Part shown: piece after piece, positions 32,941-45,060 of the stretch | Numbering within the stretch: position 1 is the first letter of the stretch | Layout: each line of letters begins with the position of its first letter | From: Dioscorea cayenensis subsp. rotundata | Lineage: Eukaryota; Streptophyta; Magnoliopsida; Dioscoreales; Dioscoreaceae | Length of the DNA stretch: 64,000 bases | Assembly: GCF_009730915.1 (NCBI RefSeq) | Contig: NC_052479.1 | Location: 8,291,529 to 8,355,528, forward strand | Reading direction: 5' to 3' | Notes under the pieces: model-generated | The model's database searches: none | The model's input: the letters and a program-made list of their open reading frames with translations, nothing else | Told to the model about the DNA's origin: nothing | Position numbers and translations under genes: made by a program

Positions 32941-34582
32941 CATGCTGAGGTTTCCCAGCCTGCCCTCGAGCCTCAGCTAGCACCGATAGAGACCGGGCAC
33001 CTTCGGTGGTAGAGGACGCTCTCCCCGTACGTATGTTTTCACCATCTCGAGCCCATGATCGCTTCGAGAGGCTCGATAGTGCAGTGGGAGTGATACGGAC
33101 AGAGGTGGCTTAGGCTCGAGCAGAGATTGCCAAGATTAGGGGCTACTGTAGGTCACTCAAGATACGTAGTTCATGGGCATGTTTCAACATATTACAGCGA
33201 GATCTTAGAGCGAGACGTTGCCTCATCATTTATCTTGCGTCCGCGGACTCCTTAGGCTCCCTCGTCACCTCCAACATCCCCATCACCTATTCTAGCACCA
33301 CAGGATCCACCATGTGCTTCTCCACCAGCAGCTAGCAGCAGAGGAGCCGGCAGTAGCGTAACACCGACATTTGACTTTTCTTTTTTTTTCGCATTTTTCT
33401 TTATTTTTACATTTTATTTTAGACTTGTTCACTCGTAAAGGATTCTCCTTTCGAGTTTATTTTCATTTTGCATCTCGAGTTGTATTCATTGTCTATCTTT
33501 TTATATAGACTCGAGTTATTTTTATTGAGCTTCACTCGAACCTCCTTGTGTATGCGTGCGGATGGTCTTGTCATCTTGGAATTGAGACTTTTGTCATGGA
33601 GCACGGCCAAGGTGCTTTCGAGCACTTGACCGTGTGCGCTTCACAACCCGTCGGAACATTACTCCCAAGGACTTAGCTCCATCAAACACGACACTAGGAG
33701 TCAGGGGAGTATTGTTTTGATTGCTTCTCCCACATCTATTCTTCATTAATATATATTTTGAGTGAGCTTGCATATGTACATTGAGGACAATATACAACTT
33801 AAGTGTGGGGAGTTTCATAGTACACACATCTTTTCTATTGTTCTTGAGTTTAGGAGAATTTTTAACATTGAATATTTTCATGCTATAGTTTTGCTTGAAT
33901 GTCTAGGAATTTTTACCCGATTTATACTTGTTACACTACTCACTTATTAGACTCTTTTGGAAACTCAAGTTTGATGTTAAAGGGACCAGTTATAGTTGTT
34001 TCTTATGTTAAATTCTGGGGAAAAAAATAAAAAATGAAAAGACAGAACAAAATAGTTTTATTGTTTATTTGTGCTTGTTGTGTAGAAAGAGCTACCACCT
34101 ATGAAGTATGAAGCTACTCTCATAAGTTCAATACTAGGTATGCCCTAATGAGAGAAAGAGCTATCTCATAGAATGAGTGAAAGATACCACTACGTAGAAA
34201 GAGCTACCACATTGAAAGTGTGAAAGCCACCTTAGCGGCTGTTTTGTAAAGGGCTACCTTAGAGGATGTGTGAAGCTACTACCATCATTGAAATTGTTGT
34301 CACTTTTGTAGATAAATAAGTCCCTTGTACTTAGAACATTGAGGAGTATACCTTGGGTTGTTTTGAGTGAGTTCACACACGTACACGATTTCGGGTTTGT
34401 TGTCCTTTTTGATTCAAGTTTTTAGCTAGAGCTTTGATTTTTTGTATTTAATGTTGAAATTTCCCTTACTTGTAGAATGCTTTCTCTGTACACTTTGGTG
34501 AACCTTAGGCCAAGCACTTCCAATATTTCCTTCATCTATGCACAGAATGTTTTATTTTTGCTTGAGGACAAGCAAAAGCTCT
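32941..34582 (+). other. 3' non-coding region of element B
   Basis: Degenerate env C-terminus to about 33360, then non-coding sequence shared with A. An internal hairpin-polypurine module lies at 33776-33812: GTACATTG-AGGA-CAATATAC with one mismatch, then AAGTGTGGGGAG. The reiterated AGAAAGAGCTACC / GTGTGAAGCTACT module is at about 34080-34290. The terminal hairpin TTTTGCTTG-AGGA-CAAGCAAAA (34556-34577, perfect 9-bp stem) leads into the polypurine tract. Confidence 0.75.
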
Positions 34583-34596
34583 AGTGTGGGGGAGTT
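34583..34596 (+). other. polypurine tract of element B
   Basis: AGTGTGGGGGAGTT directly before the 3' LTR, the expected plus-strand primer site for reverse transcription, and directly preceded by the terminal hairpin. Confidence 0.85.
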
Positions 34597-36471
34597 TGAT
34601 AAGTGATTGTGAGATATGAATGCGAAGCATTCTTTCCTTATGTTGAGCACTACGTTTCTTGGGTTTTTTCATTAATATGAGTGTTTTTATGTTACTTTCG
34701 TGTAGATAGGGTTGTGAGGCTGAGTACGAAGGAAAGAAGCCAATGTGGATCATAATGCACCGATTTTGGAGGAAATCTTGCTAAGGTTCTAACGCGAAGA
34801 CATAGGTCGGATGCGAGATGCTAGAATGTGTGCTAACCTCCTCGTATTTGAGTTAGCACAAATATTTGGAGTGGCATAAGGGTAGTCACAGTTAAGCATT
34901 CCGACTTATGCACATAGAACAAGATCTTCACCAACTTGTCCGTCATTAAAGAAGCAAAGCGATCCATGACATGAACGTGTGCCCGTTTGCGTCACCTCGA
35001 TGAAAGTATGGACTCGGGAAGTATTTTAGGCCAGTTTCTTTAGCAAAACACTGTAGCAGAAGTAATGTAACAACACTGTTCACAGCCGGCAGAGAAAATA
35101 GGAATTCAGAGAATCCACACGGGCATGTGGAAATTATACACGCCCGTGTGGAAATTCCACATGGTCATGTGAAAAATCCACAGGTCCATGTGGTCGTCCG
35201 ATTGAAATCCTATTTAAAGTTGATTCAACCCCAATTTCAGTATTCTTTTCTCCATCTTTCCCCCAACTTGAGAGAGGGTTTCGGCTAAGGTTTTGAGAGG
35301 TATTGGCTAAGGTTTTGGAGAGGTTCTAAGGCTCCGACATCGTCATTCCTTAGGAAGAAGGTTGGTAAGGGAGCTTCCGTCGAGGCGTATCCTATACCGG
35401 ATGAGGGAATCCTTGGACGATGAGTAAAGGACTTTCCACAAGACCATCGACACAACTATCGAGGGGGTTTCTCTATGGATTCATTATTTTACATTCTATT
35501 TCTTTGATTGCACTTAGCTCCAAGGAGAGCTAAACCGCTAGTGGGTACTTGGGTATTTGTGAACCCTAGGATGTATTTATTTCATTAAATCTCTTTATTA
35601 TACTTTCAATTAATTGATGTTTATTGTAAGTTCCAACCTTGAATGCTTGATTGTATGAACATTTCCCTAGAGTGACACTAGGGGTTGAGAGTTCTTGTTG
35701 GTAACCTTGTGAGTGAGTGACACACCATGAGTGTTAGACAAAAGCTAGGGTTGGAGAGGGTTGAGAGGGTGAGTCGAGAGTGCAGGGGCGTCCCTTTTCC
35801 CCTCCGATGTGATAGATTCTACCTCCGTTCCTCGAGTTCTTTGCGGCCATAATAGAGTGAATGGTCTAAGAAATGACCCTCCGTTGGGGCTTAGTTGCGC
35901 GTGCAATGGAGTGAAGCGTTGAGATGATCTTAGTATCTAGGGCTTAATTGTGGTTAGGGACCTTCCACCTGGACCAAAGGGTTAGGGTCTATAATTAGGA
36001 AGAGATTTATCACTTGGAATCCCTAGAGCTCATTGCAACTCTATGCGAGTGTGAGGTTGAGAGGTTATCTAATCTCTCCTCCGGGACATATGTAGAGTTA
36101 GGCATAGTTGACCTTAGATTTGGGACTATGTGTTTAAGGATTTCCATGACTCACCATTGCATTGATTAGGAAGCATAATAGAGGGTTCTTGCACTTGAAA
36201 GCTCGATTGTCCTAGGCGGAGCATTATCCGAGTACCCCATCTTTATCGATTGCCTTACCTCACTCTTTACTCGTACTCTCTTACTTGTTGTTTTTACTTT
36301 TGAGAATTAAATTATTGTCACACTTATCACTCACCCGATCTTTCACATAGCTAAGAAGCGGAGTAAGTGTTTTTATTCCCTATTCCCGATGGATTCGATA
36401 CCCGCTCATCCGGGGATTATTACTTCGACAAACCCGTGCACTTACGGGATATACGCAAGGGGACCTTGTCA
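34597..36471 (+). repeat. 3' LTR of element B
   Basis: 1875 bp from TGATAAGTGATTG to CCTTGTCA, followed by the duplication GTGGT. Palindrome block at about 35115-35195, TATA-like CTATTTAAAG near 35210. Closely similar to the 5' LTR with scattered substitutions and small indels, so the insertion is not recent. Confidence 0.95.
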
Positions 36472-36476
36472 GTGGT

Positions 36477-37176
36477 ATATTCGCTACTCGTACCTCCTTG
36501 AGTGCAAGGCAGGAGTGTTAAGTTTCTGACATTAAACAAACGCTTCTTGGGAGGCAAACCAAGTTGTTTGTTTTGTTAGTTGTTTGTTCATTTTTTGTCT
36601 TATTTTCATTCTTGGATTGTTTGTTTCCAAGCTGCGTTTCATCTATACTCTTCTATGATTTTCTTTTTTTCCTGGTATTCTTTCAATTCAATATTCGTGC
36701 TGATGTTGTTTTATATCTGGCCTTGTACCTTTATGTTCATCGGGAAGAGAAGAACTTTTGTTCTAGAAAATTTCAGGCTTGACACGGGCAGGACATGCCC
36801 ATACGCGTGCCACTGATTTTCATTGGCTGCACACTTTAGAACTTTCCAGGATGGTCACAGGCTTGACACGAGTGTGTGAGGGAGTGCCTCACTTTCTGTG
36901 GTCGTAGCACGATTGTGCCACAGCTGATTTGAATTTTCATCAATCTTTTGAGTTATTTAGTGGGGTTAGCACACTCGGTTACATGATAATGTCTCTCCTG
37001 GTTTCCATTGCCCTATCCTCATGACCCGACATGCATGTGTCACGTGCGTGTGAGAGCACGACTATTTGGCTCCACCATTTCCTTTTAAAAAACCCTAACG
37101 CCAATGGCCACAACCTTTCACAACACCCTTTTTCTCCCGAAATGGTCATCTCTTCCTCTCCCTTTTTCTTCATCTC
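36477..37176 (+). mobile_element. post-pol region of element C
   Basis: The host sequence of B resumes here. It holds GACATTAAACAAACGC and the hairpin region CTTCTTGGGAGGCAAACC (one arm mutated), an AT-rich stretch, words such as GACACGGGCAGGACATGCCC and GACACGAGTGTGTGAG at about 36780-36930, and a TATA-like CCTTTTAAAAAA near 37081. The arrangement equals that before the env-like ORF in A and B. It runs into the gap, so an env-like ORF may lie in missing sequence. No gene found in these 700 bp. Confidence 0.6.
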
Positions 37177-38176
37177 NNNNNNNNNNNNNNNNNNNNNNNN
37201 NNNNNNNNNNNNNNNNNNNNNNNNNNNNNNNNNNNNNNNNNNNNNNNNNNNNNNNNNNNNNNNNNNNNNNNNNNNNNNNNNNNNNNNNNNNNNNNNNNNN
37301 NNNNNNNNNNNNNNNNNNNNNNNNNNNNNNNNNNNNNNNNNNNNNNNNNNNNNNNNNNNNNNNNNNNNNNNNNNNNNNNNNNNNNNNNNNNNNNNNNNNN
37401 NNNNNNNNNNNNNNNNNNNNNNNNNNNNNNNNNNNNNNNNNNNNNNNNNNNNNNNNNNNNNNNNNNNNNNNNNNNNNNNNNNNNNNNNNNNNNNNNNNNN
37501 NNNNNNNNNNNNNNNNNNNNNNNNNNNNNNNNNNNNNNNNNNNNNNNNNNNNNNNNNNNNNNNNNNNNNNNNNNNNNNNNNNNNNNNNNNNNNNNNNNNN
37601 NNNNNNNNNNNNNNNNNNNNNNNNNNNNNNNNNNNNNNNNNNNNNNNNNNNNNNNNNNNNNNNNNNNNNNNNNNNNNNNNNNNNNNNNNNNNNNNNNNNN
37701 NNNNNNNNNNNNNNNNNNNNNNNNNNNNNNNNNNNNNNNNNNNNNNNNNNNNNNNNNNNNNNNNNNNNNNNNNNNNNNNNNNNNNNNNNNNNNNNNNNNN
37801 NNNNNNNNNNNNNNNNNNNNNNNNNNNNNNNNNNNNNNNNNNNNNNNNNNNNNNNNNNNNNNNNNNNNNNNNNNNNNNNNNNNNNNNNNNNNNNNNNNNN
37901 NNNNNNNNNNNNNNNNNNNNNNNNNNNNNNNNNNNNNNNNNNNNNNNNNNNNNNNNNNNNNNNNNNNNNNNNNNNNNNNNNNNNNNNNNNNNNNNNNNNN
38001 NNNNNNNNNNNNNNNNNNNNNNNNNNNNNNNNNNNNNNNNNNNNNNNNNNNNNNNNNNNNNNNNNNNNNNNNNNNNNNNNNNNNNNNNNNNNNNNNNNNN
38101 NNNNNNNNNNNNNNNNNNNNNNNNNNNNNNNNNNNNNNNNNNNNNNNNNNNNNNNNNNNNNNNNNNNNNNNNNNNN
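37177..38176. other. assembly gap, 1000 N
   Basis: Exactly 1000 N. It separates plus-strand element C from minus-strand element E; ORFs across it are artefacts. Confidence 0.99.
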
Positions 38177-39404
38177 ATTTCTACACGCCTGCAGATCCAC
38201 TAGCGTGAAACCCATGTAGCCGCACTTCAAAAATCCAAAATACACTGCTTAATCATTTCTAACTTTCCAAGCATGCAACTCTAATTGTAGAAATGAAACA
38301 ATATTATCAAGTTCTATCGGGACAAAATCAAGAATTGGCAAAGAGAAGTAGCGACATAGGGCTTACCAATGAGTTGAGTTATAAAACATGAATCGGCCAA
38401 AAACCAATGAAAATCCTTCCAAAATGGTGGTACTCTAGATCGGGAAGAGGGAGTGTGCTTTTAGATGAATTGAGGGCGTGGAAAATGAAGGGTATGATGA
38501 GACTTAAAAGAAACTTGCGCCTCTCGACGTTTCCTTTTTTGTCCCAAGACCGGGCGCAGGAAACTACTCACGCCCATGCGCCCAGGAGAGCTTTACAATA
38601 AAGCGTATACACGCCTGTAATTTCGGAAAAACACAATGTCTCCACCATCCGCACGCCATATGGAAATTATTCACGCCTCAGGCGCCTCGAATTGTGGGCG
38701 CCTGCACGCTCGCGGGCTCCTGGCTCCAACCGGTAGGAAAATTTTCTAGTGGCGTTTTCGCGACGCCCGCAGGACATTCCTGCATAGGTGTGTATCATTA
38801 ATGAGTAGTTGGCTGCGGCGTATGGCCACTCGTATTCCTCTCGAATGAATGAGAGCTCTCGCGAGATCCATAAGGGCGCAGCAGTAGCTACCCACGCCCG
38901 CAGTGTTTGCTGGCAAGTTCGCCATCGTGGGCGAGTCCAAGCTCCCGTGCTCTTGGGAAAAATTGATAAGTCTCCGCAGAAACCACACGCCGTGTAAAAT
39001 TACCCACGGGCATGCGGGTGTAATAAGGTCAGTCTGCTGTGGGTACGCCCATGCCCTTGTCCCTCCTCTAGATGAGCTCACAGCAGCAAACCACCTGCAG
39101 TGGAAATTCCAAACGCGCTTTGCTGCTCGGATGCCTTAAAAACTCAGCCTCGAGAAAATTCTCAACATGTAAACACACTCAAAACCTACCCCATTATGCA
39201 AAAATATACCGAGAAAACATGATGAACTAGCTCAAGACTACCAAAAACTTTCTAAACCATGAAAGAGCGACGACATCAAAAATCCACAAGAAAACACACA
39301 CAAGAATGCATCAAAAATATATGACACCAACACTCAACACTTTATTCATGCAAACACTAAACTAGCAGTTTAAGAAAACAAGAACACTTGGGTTGTTTCC
39401 TGCA
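38177..39404 (-). mobile_element. post-pol region of minus-strand element E
   Basis: Read on the minus strand from 39404: the ACCCAAGTG arm of the conserved hairpin, sequence parallel to A 15355-15500 (GCATGAATAA, GTTGAGTGTTGGTGTC), then a GC-rich block (about 39120-38560) of CACGCCCGTG-like words, and a leader with the donor ATTG|GTAAGCCC (G at 38366) that aligns with A 16230 and B 31727. The env-like ORF would follow inside the gap. It is separated from the E gag by element F. Confidence 0.65.
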
Positions 39405-40913
39405 TGAGTGCGATCCGCAAGTGCACGGAGTCGTCAGTAATACCTCTCGTGCGAGCACGAGAGGGTCGATTCCCCCGGCCCAAGGATCTACCCTTACTTC
39501 CTCTTCGCTTATTGTCTCAGCCGACGATTCGAAAAGGTTTCTCTAATCTATTAATTTAAATAAGATAACTACAAGTGGAGACTAAAAATACGGAGAGGGG
39601 TATAAAAATCGGGGAAAGGAACGGTCACGGATGCGGATTCCCTAGGGGCTACTAAAGTGCACAGGATGCTAAGAATGTCATGCAATTGAAGGTTTGGACC
39701 TAGAGATTTTCCTAGATTAGGTCAACCCGATGGTCACGGCCATTGACCCCTAATCCGTATAAGTATTGACACGTAATTTCTTCCGATCAAATCCTCATAC
39801 GATTGCATTAACAAGTGGGGAAATCCCCTAATTAGAGCCGGAACACAACTTGGTCTAGCCCCTAATGGTGGAGGGTGCAGAATACCCGATGGTCACGGCG
39901 TATTCGTACATGAATCCCTTCCAAACTTGGTGTGTCTAGTACAAGGGCGATGGTCACGCTACCAAGTACAACCTAGCAGCTTGGTTTTACAGAGTTCTCA
40001 TGTAAGCAACACATCAAATGCACCAAGAATGAATCTCAAAACACAACAATTGCAATAAACAAACTTAAATCATCCAAATACATAGTTCACCCCTAAGGTT
40101 CACCCGAGCATCCGGTGACCTTGGGGTCTACTCGTCCCATACAAACAAATCCAAGCAACAAATCCATGCAAACAACTACAAAATGGCATAATAAAAAAAC
40201 TCCCTCAAACAATGGAAGAAGGAAGACAAGCCAAGCTAGGTGGAAAGGCTTCCACGGACGCCGCAATGGGGGCGGCTTCCCTCGCTCGCTCTACAAACTC
40301 CCAAAGAAGAGATCGATGAAGATCTAGCCAAATCCGAGCTTCTCCCTTAGATTTTCCCTTCTCCAAAACATGTAATCTTGCCTCTCAAAGACTGGTGAAA
40401 AATCGGCTTGAAGAACTCTCCCAAAAACTCCTCCCTCTGCCCTAGAAGAAATCAGCTTTCTTATATACCCCGTCAGTCCATGCGGGCTCCATGCGGGCGC
40501 ATGGAGCCCGTGAAGCTCACAGCCAAATGCCCAAAAACCCGCCGGTGCTACAGTTGCTCGATCTACGAGTTTTTTTGCTACAGAATCGAGACTTGAGAAT
40601 TCCCCAAGAAACCTCACGGGCATCCATGCGGGCGCATGGAGCCCGTGAAACTCCCGACCAAATGGTCGCAGAGAAGAACAATGACCTGCCATGATGCCGC
40701 TACAGGTCGCTACGTCGGGACCCCCAAAAAAATGCCGCTTTTTGATGTCGAATTCATCCGATTTGCATTTTTTTGAGCATTGTTTGACTCATTTAAGACC
40801 CTGCAACACTCGAAATAACCAATTTAGACATAAAACGGGCATCAATTCGCTAACATGTTCACAAATAATACACGATTAATACATATAAAATACATACATT
40901 TATGCGTTTATCA
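39405..40913 (-). repeat. 3' LTR of element F
   Basis: 1509 bp; minus-strand start TGATAAACGC at 40913, end GCGGATCGCACTCA at 39405. GCATGCGCCCGCATGG-type palindromes at about 40480-40510 and 40615-40650 flank a CTACAG-rich stretch; TATATAAG lies downstream at about 40459-40470 (minus strand). Short ORFs in it are chance. Confidence 0.92.
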
Positions 40914-40954
40914 AATATCCCCATACCTAAGCGTTTGCTTGTCCCCAAGCAAAC
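40914..40954 (-). promoter_or_regulatory. polypurine tract and terminal hairpin of F
   Basis: On the minus strand the hairpin GTTTGCTTG-GGGA-CAAGCAAAC (40933-40954, perfect 9-bp stem) is followed by GCTTAGGTATGGGGATATT and then the LTR start. The tract is less pure than in B (AGGTATGGGGATATT), but the position and hairpin are the same. Confidence 0.7.
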
Positions 40955-41832
40955 ACACATGAAAGAATAAGGGCAAAATGATAAACGGCTAAATGTACGA
41001 CCTCAAGCTCAAATAGTGAAGAACCCCACAGTCACAGATGAAATGAATTCAAGAAAAATGAGTTGTACAACAACCGACTCAAGAGAGATAGTCATGATTC
41101 CTTTAGAGTGCTTTCCCGTGAGTGTGTGTATGCTTCATCCCTCGCTCTCCCCTATTCACACCACGCTCAATGACTACCGGTGTTAGAAATGTTAAAGACA
41201 CCCTCAATAGTAGGTCAAGAATCCTTCGGTCCACATTCAACACTTTAGTATCTAAGTGAATGCATGATTGAGTCCAGAGAACAAATACTTCTCTTTCTTT
41301 GTTTTTTTCATCATTTCTTTTTCATTTTCATTTTCGAGTCCGCTAACGTAGACTCGCACAAAATATTTTATAATCTTTCGAAGGATGCACATGCTCGATT
41401 AGGCACAAGAGCCACCCAACCTACTTGATTACAGTCTACATAGACGCATTCGTGCTAAATTAGCAGAGGAATACTGACATAGACTCATTTTTTTTTTTCT
41501 AAAGATAACAAATATATACATGTCTCCTGAGCACCTTCATGCAAAACTTCACTTAGGGATAAAGCAAAATGAACAAAAGGACCAAAAGCTCTTAAAAGAC
41601 CATTGAGGGATGAATTTACCATTCTAACACTTTAAATCAAAGCGAAAGGGTTAGCAAGGTCAAACGAGGTAGAAACACCGTGTCAAAGTCGTGAAGAAAG
41701 CACTAGAAAGAAAAAAACACGACTTCCTTATAGCACAAATAACCTTACAACTCATTACTATCATTCATTCAAGCCGGAGGTTCCTAACAAATATATCATA
41801 GCTATCATCGGTGAAGTAAGCATGCAAATAAC

Positions 41833-41873
41833 CCATCCCCACACCTAGAATCGTACATTGCCCCTCAATGTAC
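41833..41873 (-). promoter_or_regulatory. internal hairpin-polypurine module of F
   Basis: On the minus strand GTACATTG-AGGGG-CAATGTAC (8-bp stem, 41853-41873) is followed by CTAGGTGTGGGGATGG (41833-41848). It is the F counterpart of 18225-18264 in A. The rest of 40955-42223 is non-coding 3' sequence with no supported gene. Confidence 0.7.
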
Positions 41874-42223
41874 ACTAATCAGCAGTAACATGGTGGAGAA
41901 TCCATAAAAATTAAAGTAAAAGCATGATAAAGAGACTCGCCCCAATTTGTTTGATGAAGAGTGTTCAGTGAAAGTGCAGTCAATGCTAGCAAAAGGGCAA
42001 AGGAGAAGAGGCAACAATCCGTGAGAAGTCCCGCAAAAAAATAAATAAGGCGATCATGACAATCAAGAGAAACAAGGGGAAGGAAAAACATGCATAATAG
42101 TCAAAGTAAAAGAAGACAAGTTTAGCCGGAAAGAACCCAAGCTAACAAAACAAGTTCAACCAACAAGCAACAAAATAAAACAAAATACAAAACAAAAGCT
42201 CAAGTCCAGAAAAAGTCATGCTC

Positions 42224-43362
42224 CTATGCGGGGTGGTGCTCGTCAAGAGATGCAGCTGGTGCTAAGGATGTGGTGGCCCCAGAGGTGGTGCCAGAGGATG
42301 AAGAAGACGCACGCACGAAAGAAAGGACTTCGCGCATGTCCCTTGCCAACCTGCTCGCTGTCTCAAGTAGTCTCTTGATGTCCTTGGCGAAGGGAATGAA
42401 GCTCGCCCTGAATCTCCTGGAGGCGAAGCTCAACCGAGGGTGGCGCGCCTCAGCTCGAATCGGACCGTGGTGGAGAAGTGGTGATGCGCTCCCCTGTGGG
42501 TGAGTATCGAATAAGGGCATAGGTGTCACCGCGTTTCTCCACCACTCCCATGGAAAACAAAGTAGCCATCCCCAAGGGTGAAAAATCCACCAACAACGCG
42601 TAAGTCCCGGTGTGTCCGATCAAACCCATACCTCGAATCAAACGCGTGATGTATGGCCCAAGAAAAAATAGATCCAAGGCGTGTATAAGTACTCGATGGA
42701 CGAACAACTCGGCAAAGAGATGACCAAGGTGGATCGGGTAGTGCTCAATGATGCTATAAAGCATGAGTAAGTCGAGCGCAGTGATTACCCCTGCTATCAC
42801 CCCGCCACCAATACCTCGACTCAACAAAGGCGTGAACATAACGATGCGCGGGATTGTGAAGACGGGATGCTTTCCGTGACTCATTCGTGCGCCGACCAGA
42901 GATAATGTTCCAGAACCGTGTGTGTGTCATGGTGGCCGGAAAGTCAGTCGGAAGACTTTGACATGCTGGTGTGTTCACAAATCCCACATCATACAAGCCC
43001 AAGAAACAACCCAATTGATCGTCAAGAATGGCGTGCATTGTTCCAAAAGCTTGGAAGGTTATCCCAGATGGTCTCGCTAATTCAATTGTGCTTAGAACCT
43101 CCAAGGTGAGCTCACGGTAGGCCGGATCATTAATTGAGAAAATTCTGTCCCAAACCATCATGATTGATCAACTCCGCCACGGTCTCGGCCAAACCTAGAG
43201 CTTCGAGGTCATTGTGGTCAATTGTACGGATGATACCAAAGGGCCTGGACTTCAAGAGATTATAACGCGCCCTATGTTGTGGTAAGGCAAAAGGATGGCA
43301 CTCCACTTGATGCCGCATCGTGTCGTGACCGCTTTTGATAAAACTCGCTTGATCGGCATACC
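42224..43362 (-). pseudogene. Athila env-like ORF of element F
   Basis: Three overlapping open pieces on the minus strand cover the env-like protein: 43362-43130 (GYADQASFIKSG to LAETVAELINHDG), 43161-42754 (DPAYRELTLEVLSTIE, FQAFG, LGLYDVGF, PAHRYVHAF) and 42884-42224 (PIHLGHLFAELFVHR, FLGPYITRLIRGMGL, and a helical C-terminal stretch with FAKDIKRLLETASRLARDM). Two frameshifts (near 43150 and 42860) break it. They may be consensus errors, since similar one-base slips occur elsewhere in F. It begins right after the acceptor GGTATAG at 43363, and its frame there is the one that splicing from the pol donor would produce. Confidence 0.78.
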
Positions 43363-44537
43363 CTATACCACAAAAAAACAAGTGATCAAACCGAAATTTT
43401 TTTATGAATACAATCATAGGAGGTAACTAGAATATCATGGAGTCAAAGAAAAAAATTGAAAAACACAACAATTTTTAATGTGAAGAATGAAAAATTTCAG
43501 CCATTGCTACAGTAACTCACGAAAAAAATTTTTGCAAGAGTTTCTCCCTACACATCAAGCTTCCCAAAAATTTACAAATGAAGGAAAAACTCAAAGAATT
43601 GGGCAACCACCACATCATGACAACCAAATATATCATTCAAGCATCAAAAATAGAATGAAAACACAATGAAACCCAAGTTTGTAGCAAAACCTAGAATTAG
43701 AGCTTGGAGGCTTGAGGTGATGAGATCCGGCGAAAAGGTTGATAAAACTTCGATTAAAACCCAAGAGCAAGTTTGCAAGATGGAGGAGAGGTGATTAGAG
43801 AAGAAAAAACTAGAAAAAATGGTGGAGAAATGAGGTAGAGTGAAGGAGAGATGAGAGGAAAAACAAGAGGAGAAGAAGGAGAAGAGAGGAAGGGAGACAA
43901 AGCTCCCTTTAATGGGCCGCCCAGCCCATGCGGGAGATCCATGCGGGCGCATGGCGCCTGCATGGGCTGGGAAAAACCCAGCCTGGGGTCTCACGGGCGC
44001 CCATGCGGGCGCATGGCGCCCGTGGAGCCCCCCAGCCCTGCCAGCGCCAGTGAGGCCGAGAGCCTCACGGGCGCCCATGCGGGCGCATGGCGCCTGTGGA
44101 GCCTCTCAGCCCACGCGCACAAGCACCCCCGCGAGGGGTTCCATGCGGCCGCAAGGAGGGCCACAAGGCCCCGGAACATGCCACAAGCGTCCATACGGGC
44201 CGTATACAGCCCGTATGGACCTGGAAAATTGAAAAATTGGCATGGTTCCTCTTGCAAACTCAATAAAATACGAATTACAACCTCATGAACGCCGAAATAA
44301 CGATGAAAAACAACTAAATGATACTAATTCAAGTCCAGAGCTACACAAGAAAGCCTAAGCATGAGTTGAGCACGACAACAAAAATATGAGAACTTCACGA
44401 GCATATGCATTCAACCACAACTAAGAAACTAAAAGAAATACGAAAAATTTAAAGACGACTTTAATTTAAAAACTTGGGTTGCCTCCCAAGAAGCGCTTTT
44501 GTTTAACGTCATTAGCTCGACGCACCTTCATACTTAC
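43363..44537 (-). promoter_or_regulatory. post-pol region of F: possible intron with GC-rich block
   Basis: Minus strand: donor GAG|GTAAGTATG (G at 44537) near the end of the integrase ORF; acceptor GGTATAG ending at 43363. Inside are the intact hairpin CTTGGG-AGGCAA-CCCAAG (44473-44490), a palindrome block at about 44220-43915 (GCGGGCGCATGGCGCCCGTG-type words), and a TATA-like CATTAAAGG near 43905. A minus-strand ORF here (44078-43644) is a by-product of the GC-rich words. Confidence 0.6.
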
Positions 44538-45060
44538 CTCGTGGTGGATCAAATGATGGGGACTTACCTCCAAGTCCAGGAGAAGTGTTCCAAGATAGGT
44601 ATGGCTTCAATCGGTGACCGTTAACCTTAAATGTGCCTTTCTCCGGATGAGTTATCTCGATGGCGCCATGGGGAAAGACTTGAGAAACTGTGAAGGGCCC
44701 GTGCCACCTAGATTTTAACTTCCCCGGGAAGAGTCGTAACCTTGAATTGAAGAGGAGAACTTGGTCCCCTTCCTTGAAGTGCTTACCTTGTTTGATGTGT
44801 CGGTCATGATACTCCTTAATCCTTTTCTTGTACAACAAGGAATTGTCATATGCCATAGTGCGCCATTCATCCAACTCGCTTAGTTGGAACTTCCTCTTAT
44901 GGCCGATTAGATGAGGGTCAAAATTTATTTGTTTAATAGCCCAGTACGCTTTATGTTCCAATTCAACGGGTAAATGGCAAGCTTTCCCGTGAGACCACTC
45001 TATAAGGGGTTGCTCCAAGGGGTGTCTTATACGTCGTCCGATATGCCCAAAGGGCATCAT
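44512..45060 (-). CDS. integrase C-terminal region, element F
   Basis: 182 residues (from 45060) that continue the integrase after a one-base frame change in the overlap with the upstream ORF. It contains HLPVELEHKAYWAIK, a basic RKFQLSELDEWR helix, KEGDQVLLFNSRLRLFPGKLKSRWHGPFTV and the terminal VNGHRL block, all characteristic of the Athila integrase C-terminal domain, which binds DNA during integration. The ORF reads 8 codons past a strong splice donor (GAG|GTAAGT) before its stop at 44512. Confidence 0.85.
   Translation of the reverse strand: MMPFGHIGRRIRHPLEQPLIEWSHGKACHLPVELEHKAYWAIKQINFDPHLIGHKRKFQLSELDEWRTMAYDNSLLYKKRIKEYHDRHIKQGKHFKEGDQVLLFNSRLRLFPGKLKSRWHGPFTVSQVFPHGAIEITHPEKGTFKVNGHRLKPYLSWNTSPGLGGKSPSFDPPRGKYEGASS

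Larger units (their letters stand above)
26886..36471 (+). mobile_element. Athila-lineage element B, non-autonomous, TSD GTGGT
   Basis: 9586 bp with both LTRs (26886-28709 and 34597-36471), flanked by the 5-bp duplication GTGGT at 26881-26885 and 36472-36476. It carries a tRNA-Asp type primer site, a broken gag, no protease core, the gag-tail ORF, a post-ORF GC-rich block, a frameshifted env-like ORF, both hairpin-polypurine modules and a polypurine tract. It has no RT, RNase H or integrase. It is inserted in element C between integrase and post-pol sequence. Its layout is that of A with further deletions. Confidence 0.95.
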
